Source: Methylonatrum sp040877625
GTDB lineage: Bacteria > Pseudomonadota > Gammaproteobacteria > Nitrococcales > Aquisalimonadaceae
Length of the DNA stretch: 64,000 nucleotides
Assembly: GCA_040877625.1 (NCBI GenBank)
Contig: JBBDNK010000026.1
Location: 21,106-85,105 of the forward strand
Direction of reading: 5' to 3'
Below, in pieces: positions 59,743 to 64,000 of this stretch (its first letter is position 1; each line of letters opens with the position of its first letter). The notes under the pieces are model-generated. The model worked only from the letters and a program-made list of their open reading frames with translations, was not told the origin of the DNA and did not search any database. Both the position numbers and the translations under genes were made by a program.

Positions 59743-60876
59743 CTACGCAATAGGCTTGCCCTGGTAGATGGCACCTAGCACCACCGGGTGGCGCGCTCCC
59801 GTTACAGCCGGAATATTGCCACTGCGTCCCGCCAGCGTCTCTCCCGCAAGCCAGGCAAAGCCCACCCCCTCCACCCAATCCGCGGATACCCCGTGAAGAT
59901 CGGTTGGCTCCACCGGTATGCCGGCAAGGTTTGCGGCAATACGTGCGCGCAGGTACGCATTCCGGGCCCCGCCACCGGATAACAGAACGCGCTGGCAGCC
60001 CATGGCGTGACGCCGGATTGCGTCGGCTATGGTAACGGCCGTCAGCTCCGCCAGCGTCGCCTGCACATGTTCGGGTGCGGCGTTGCCGTGGTTTGCCAGG
60101 GCCGTATCCAGCCAGTGTGCATTGAACGTTTCACGGCCGGTGCTCTTTGGTGGAGGCAAGCTGAAATAGGGCTCTCTCTGAAGCTGATCCAGCAACGCAG
60201 GTATGACTGCGCCGGAAGCCGCCCAGCGACCGTCCTCGTCAAAGGCCAGGCTCCGGCATTGCTCAACCCAGATGTCCATGAGCACATTGCCGGGGCCGGT
60301 ATCGAAGCCGGTAACGGCGCCGCTTCCGGACGCAGGCAGCACCGTCAGGTTGGCCATGCCGCCGATGTTGACGACGACACGGGTTTCGTCCTGCCGCGAG
60401 AACAATGCCGCGTGAAAGGCAGGTGCCAGAGGTGCACCCTGCCCGCCGGCCGCAAGATCTCTGCGGCGGAAATCCGCAACGACGGTAATGCCCGTGCGCT
60501 CCGCCAGCAGATTGGGGTCTCCCAGTTGGACGGTAATCGGCGGGTTCCGATCCGGCGCATGCCAGACCGTCTGGCCATGACATCCGATGGCAATGATATC
60601 AATGGGCGTCAGTCCGGAGTCTTTCAGCACGGCATTGACAGCATCCGCGTAGATTGCAGCCAGCTCGGCGTCCAGGGTGGTCACGGTATGCAGGGGAGTA
60701 TCGGGACCCACCGCCGCGATGCGACGGTGCAGGCCTGCGGGAAACGGCACGGTCACTGCCGCACGGATTTCAATCTTCGGCGCCAGCCTGCTCAGTACGA
60801 CGTCCACGCCATCCAGACTGGTGCCTGTCATCAGGCCAATCCAGAATCCGTCCTCAGCGGCTTGCCTGGTCATCAT
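59743..60876 (-). CDS. anmK: Anhydro-N-acetylmuramic acid kinase
   Basis: Recycles cell-wall anhydroMurNAc to MurNAc 6-phosphate. Shows GLMTGTSLDGVDVVL, IGCHGQTVWH, DFRRRDLAAGGQGAPLAPAFH, NIGGMANLTVL and LSGGGARNAYL, all typical. An ATG pair at 60876/60873 gives about 377 residues; a TTG at 60888 is less likely. It overlaps the upstream M23 peptidase gene by 23 bases, linking wall cleavage and recycling. Confidence 0.95.
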   Translation of the reverse strand: MMTRQAAEDGFWIGLMTGTSLDGVDVVLSRLAPKIEIRAAVTVPFPAGLHRRIAAVGPDTPLHTVTTLDAELAAIYADAVNAVLKDSGLTPIDIIAIGCHGQTVWHAPDRNPPITVQLGDPNLLAERTGITVVADFRRRDLAAGGQGAPLAPAFHAALFSRQDETRVVVNIGGMANLTVLPASGSGAVTGFDTGPGNVLMDIWVEQCRSLAFDEDGRWAASGAVIPALLDQLQREPYFSLPPPKSTGRETFNAHWLDTALANHGNAAPEHVQATLAELTAVTIADAIRRHAMGCQRVLLSGGGARNAYLRARIAANLAGIPVEPTDLHGVSADWVEGVGFAWLAGETLAGRSGNIPAVTGARHPVVLGAIYQGKPIA

Positions 60877-62335
60877 CGCGCAATGCAAATTCCGTTGGCT
60901 GAAGCCTGTCCAGGCGGGTTAGCAGAGAGTCTGCTTCGGCGAGGAACGAGTCGCGGTAACGCTCCGGAATGGGGTCTGCGTCCGGCAGCTTCACACGTAC
61001 TGGATCACGATGTTTGCCGTCTACAAGGAACTCGTAGTGAAGGTGAGGCCCGGTTGCCAGCCCGCTCATGCCGACATGGCCGATAACCTGCCCCTGGCGT
61101 ACCCGTTGACCGGACTTGAGGCTGCGTGCATAGCGCGACAGGTGCGCGTACAGCGTTCGATACCCGCTGCCGTGCTGGATGATAATCGTGTTGCCGTAAC
61201 CGCCGTGCCGGCCCAGGTGCACAATGCGACCGTCGCCGGCTGCGCGAACGGGTGTTCCGGTGGGTGCGGCGTAGTCCACCCCGCGATGTGGGCGGTTGGT
61301 GCCAAGTACCGGATGCAGGCGGTTGGGGTTGAAATGCGAGCTGATGCGGTGGAAATCGACGGGCGAGCGCAGGAACGCCTTGCGCATGCTGCGGCCCTCC
61401 GGCGAGTAGTAAGATGCATGCCCGTCCGAATCCACGTGGCGCACGGCACGGAAGTTGCGGCCGCGACTAACGAATTCGGCGGCCAGAATGTTACCGCTGC
61501 GAATGTATTCACCGTCCAGGTAGAGCTCTTCGTAAAGAACCGCAAACCGGTCTCCGGAGCGGATATCCAGAGCGAAATCGATATCCCAGCCGAAAATGCC
61601 GGCGAGTTCCATGATCAGTCGATCGTCCAGCCCGGCGTTTCTACCGGCAATGAACAGTGAAGTTGAAATGGTCCCAACCGCTTCCTTTGTCGCTACCTCC
61701 GGTGGGGTCTCTTCAAGGGTCACGCTGAACGTCTGGTCGGCGCGTTCGGCAATCAGGGTCGCGTCTTCCCGTAGCTTGTACCGTAGGGCCAGTAGCCGCC
61801 GTTCATCATCGGCCCGGATGTGGACCTCGTCCCCCGGGTGAATTCGCCGCAGTGCCTCGCCGCCGTCGGCTTGCGTCAACCGGTGCAGATCGCCGGCGCT
61901 CAGATCGGATCGGCTGAACAGCGCCGACAGGCTGTCTCCCCTGCGCACCTCCAGAACCTCCCAAAGCAACTCCGGCTCCGGTGCGGCAGACAGGAGTTCA
62001 TCGGCAGGGGGTTCCGTGATGGGCGCCGCGCGCGCGAACTCATCCTCAAGCGGATGGTCGACCACCGCCGGGACCTTCATTGCGCTTCGAGGTATTTCCT
62101 GTTCCGGCTGGGCGGTAGCGTCGATGATCGCTGCCGCCTCGGTATGCACCCGCGGCAGCTCCAGGCGGGTCTGAGTGGCCTCGGGTGTGGGCGCCACCTC
62201 GGTTTCGGGCGGCAATTGTATATCGAACCGCATGAACATGAACGCAGCCAGTCCGCAAATCGGCGCCAGAACCCAAGGCCAGCGCGCCCGTCGGCGCCGC
62301 TCGGAGAAGAGCATTCGCCCCGATTTGAAGTCCAT
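60854..62335 (-). CDS. M23-family murein endopeptidase (MepM-like)
   Basis: 493 residues from the ATG at 62335: a cytoplasmic basic stretch (ERRRRARWPW), one membrane anchor, a Pro/Glu-rich periplasmic linker, a LysM/OapA-like domain (VRRGDSLSALFSRSDLS), and a C-terminal LytM domain with zinc ligands in HRGVDYAAPTGTPV and GPHLHYEF. The degenerate cores of MepM proteins are active, and both His/Asp motifs are complete here. Cuts peptide cross-links to allow wall growth. The frame opens further upstream with a TTG at 62428. Overlaps anmK; divergent from tyrS. Confidence 0.92.
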   Translation of the reverse strand: MDFKSGRMLFSERRRRARWPWVLAPICGLAAFMFMRFDIQLPPETEVAPTPEATQTRLELPRVHTEAAAIIDATAQPEQEIPRSAMKVPAVVDHPLEDEFARAAPITEPPADELLSAAPEPELLWEVLEVRRGDSLSALFSRSDLSAGDLHRLTQADGGEALRRIHPGDEVHIRADDERRLLALRYKLREDATLIAERADQTFSVTLEETPPEVATKEAVGTISTSLFIAGRNAGLDDRLIMELAGIFGWDIDFALDIRSGDRFAVLYEELYLDGEYIRSGNILAAEFVSRGRNFRAVRHVDSDGHASYYSPEGRSMRKAFLRSPVDFHRISSHFNPNRLHPVLGTNRPHRGVDYAAPTGTPVRAAGDGRIVHLGRHGGYGNTIIIQHGSGYRTLYAHLSRYARSLKSGQRVRQGQVIGHVGMSGLATGPHLHYEFLVDGKHRDPVRVKLPDADPIPERYRDSFLAEADSLLTRLDRLQPTEFALRDDDQASR

Positions 62336-62556
62336 GTCTGTCAATCTATTGCTGCGCAACCTGTCCACTCCCGGAACGGAAAAACGTTGATCTGCTTGTG
62401 TGCGCGCCGGTGAACCCTCGAAATTCAAAGGTCTGCCTGTGCTTTTTACCGGCTAGGGTGTCATGAACGCAAGCGGCGTGCTGGGCCGTTCGTCACGTTT
62501 TCCGGTAGAATTCCGGCCTGGATTTAATGAGAGAGATGACAGCGAGAGATCATTGC

Positions 62557-63756
62557 ATGACGTCCACGCAAGACCTGATGACCGAACTGCGTCGGGGTAC
62601 CGACGAGATTCTGGTGCAAAGCGAACTCGCCGAGAGGCTTGCCACTGGCCGGCCGCTGCGCATCAAGGCCGGGTTCGATCCGACTGCTCCGGATCTGCAT
62701 CTGGGCCATACGGTGCTGATCAACAAACTTCGGCAATTTCAGGATCTGGGGCATGAAATCTATTTCCTGATCGGGGATTTTACCGGCATGATCGGTGACC
62801 CCACGGGCAAGAACGTCACCCGAAAACCGCTCACCCGGGAAGAGGTGGTCGCCAATGCCGAAACCTACCGCGAGCAGGTATTCCGGATTCTTGACCCGGA
62901 CAAAACCCGTGTGGTGTTTAATTCGGACTGGATGAACCGTTTCAGCGCCGCCGACCTCATTCAGTTGGCGGCCAGGCAAACCGTCGCGCGCATGCTTGAG
63001 CGGGACGACTTCCACAAGCGCTATACGGGTAACCAGTCCATCGCCATACATGAGTTTCTCTACCCGCTGATCCAGGGGTATGACTCGGTCGAACTCAAAG
63101 CCGACGTGGAACTGGGTGGTACCGATCAGAAATTCAACCTTCTGGTGGGGCGTCACCTGCAGCAGCATTACGGACAGCCCGCACAGGTCGTGATAACCGT
63201 GCCCATCCTTGAGGGGCTGGATGGCGTTCAGAAAATGTCCAAGTCCCTGAACAACTACATTGGCATCAAGGACAGCCCGGAGGACATGTTCGGCAAGATC
63301 ATGTCGGTGTCCGATACCCTTATGTGGCGATACTTCGAGTTGCTGAGCTTCCGGCCGATGGGCGAGTTGAACGAACTGCGCGCCAAGGTCGAGCAGGGGG
63401 CCAACCCGCGTGACGTCAAGTTTCTCCTGGCTGAGGAAATCATTGCGCGCTTTCATGATCAGGCCGCCGCAACCGCCGCGCGCGAATCGTTCATCGCCCG
63501 ATTCCAGCAAGGTGCCATGCCGGACGAGATTCCGGAAAGAGAAGTGCAGGCCGAAGGTGGGAGCGTTCCCCTGGCCACACTGCTTCGTCTCGCCGGCCTG
63601 GTGGATTCGTCCAGCGAAGGAAACAGAATGATCTCGCAGGGTGCCGTGCGCATCGACGGCGAGCGGGTCGAGGATCGCGGGCTGGTGCTTCCTGTTGGAG
63701 CCTGCCACGTGGTCCAGGTGGGCAAGCGTCGATTTGCCCGTGTGCGAGTCAATTAA
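62557..63756 (+). CDS. tyrS: Tyrosyl-tRNA synthetase
   Basis: Class I synthetase. HIGH-type motif HLGH in DLHLGHTVL, KMSKS in VQKMSKSLNN, and a C-terminal S4 domain (LLRLAGLVDSSSEGNRMISQGAVRIDG). The long TyrS2-type form. The ATG at 62557 has GAGAG eight bases upstream and gives 399 residues; the ATG at 62527 would add ten. The rRNA promoter region follows directly, as in Pseudomonas. Confidence 0.96.
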   Translation: MTSTQDLMTELRRGTDEILVQSELAERLATGRPLRIKAGFDPTAPDLHLGHTVLINKLRQFQDLGHEIYFLIGDFTGMIGDPTGKNVTRKPLTREEVVANAETYREQVFRILDPDKTRVVFNSDWMNRFSAADLIQLAARQTVARMLERDDFHKRYTGNQSIAIHEFLYPLIQGYDSVELKADVELGGTDQKFNLLVGRHLQQHYGQPAQVVITVPILEGLDGVQKMSKSLNNYIGIKDSPEDMFGKIMSVSDTLMWRYFELLSFRPMGELNELRAKVEQGANPRDVKFLLAEEIIARFHDQAAATAARESFIARFQQGAMPDEIPEREVQAEGGSVPLATLLRLAGLVDSSSEGNRMISQGAVRIDGERVEDRGLVLPVGACHVVQVGKRRFARVRVN

Positions 63757-63771
63757 GGAGCCTCGCGGGCG

Positions 63772-63799
63772 TTGACGCCACGTTGGGACGGTCTATAAT
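63772..63799 (+). promoter_or_regulatory. rRNA operon promoter 1
   Basis: TTGACG (63772-63777), 16-base spacer, TATAAT (63794-63799), then a GC-rich discriminator GCGCGTCC typical of stringently controlled promoters. Confidence 0.85.
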
Positions 63800-63852
63800 G
63801 CGCGTCCCCGCACCGGTCGCAGTGGCTGCCGGAGGGGCCTCGAAAGAGGGTG

Positions 63853-63880
63853 TTGACGGCGGCGCGGAACCCTGTAGAAT
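63853..63880 (+). promoter_or_regulatory. rRNA operon promoter 2
   Basis: TTGACG (63853-63858), 16-base spacer, TAGAAT (63875-63880), discriminator GCGCCTCC. Arranged 81 bases after promoter 1. Confidence 0.85.
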
Positions 63881-63929
63881 GCGCCTCCCGGACAGCGACA
63901 CGGTCGCCGGACGGGCCCTGAAAAGGGCG

Positions 63930-63957
63930 TTGACAGGGAGGCGCCAGACTGTAGAAT
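63930..63957 (+). promoter_or_regulatory. rRNA operon promoter 3
   Basis: TTGACA (63930-63935), 16-base spacer, TAGAAT (63952-63957), discriminator GCGTCTCC. 77 bases after promoter 2 and similar to it over the whole unit, suggesting tandem duplication. Confidence 0.85.
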
Positions 63958-63986
63958 GCGTCTCCTGCCACGGCGAAGGCCGATGG

Positions 63987-63999
63987 GCTCTTTAACAAT
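63987..63999 (+). promoter_or_regulatory. rrn boxA antitermination signal
   Basis: GCTCTTTAACAAT matches the E. coli rrn boxA (TGCTCTTTAACA). It shows that the window ends inside the leader of a 16S-23S-5S operon lying to the right. Confidence 0.85.
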
Positions 64000-64000
64000 T

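Noticed and set aside
63783..63995. Short frame downstream of tyrS
   Set aside because: Covers the tandem rRNA promoters and boxA, so it is not coding.
1..64000. CRISPR arrays, insertion sequences, phage or toxin-antitoxin genes
   Set aside because: Looked for regular direct repeats, transposase or integrase motifs and small paired genes; none found.

Overview
The window is a core-genome segment of a moderately GC-rich gammaproteobacterium. Its gene order is the one known from Pseudomonas and many Ectothiorhodospiraceae or Chromatiales relatives: mreB-mreC-mreD-mrdA-rodA; hemA - TPR lipoprotein - lolB - ispE - tRNA-Gln - prs - rplY - pth - ychF; PP0621-type gene - pilS - pilR - pilA; argC - erpA - anmK - M23 peptidase - tyrS - rrn leader. 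A GatCAB amidotransferase, absent from E. coli, argues against an enterobacterium. I see no transposase, integrase, phage gene or CRISPR array. I could not assign a genus.

Layout. 1-5293 (minus): cell-elongation cluster, with rodA cut by the window edge. 5482-8746 (plus): gatCAB. 8747-11156: hslO, a 190-bp nested inverted-repeat element, and a trm112-like/prmC pair. 11315-13048: aroG-type DAHP synthase and dksA, each free-standing. 13181-16357: a putative Zur box, znuACB and a PCu(A)C copper chaperone. 16398-18772 (minus): hemA-prfA. 19039-25914 (plus): outer-membrane lipoprotein assembly, isoprenoid, PRPP and translation genes, followed by tRNA-Met at 26029.

26243-45207 is the accessory-looking part. 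A 7TMR-DISM-type sensor kinase and an OmpR-family regulator flank a 2485-residue surface protein. That protein carries an internal GlyGly-CTERM-like sorting signal followed at once by a second signal peptide and a complete OmpA-type outer-membrane protein. Next come a short GspE/PilB-like ATPase and a type IV pilin locus: two pilins, each with a sigma-54 type promoter, and an O-antigen-ligase-like membrane protein placed behind a strong terminator. The pilSR genes lie just upstream.

45397-64000 returns to core genes: sucCD, nadE, glnB, bamD, rluD, pgeF, clpB with a sigma-32 promoter, hemJ, a TlpA-like thioredoxin, a ClC channel, argC, erpA, anmK, an M23 peptidase and tyrS. The window ends in the leader of an rRNA operon, with three tandem promoters and a boxA.

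The most unusual items are the adhesin/OmpA fusion with its flanking two-component pair, the multi-branched palindromic element at 9805-9994, and the pilin/O-ligase locus. All functions are inferred from sequence features alone; no database search was possible.
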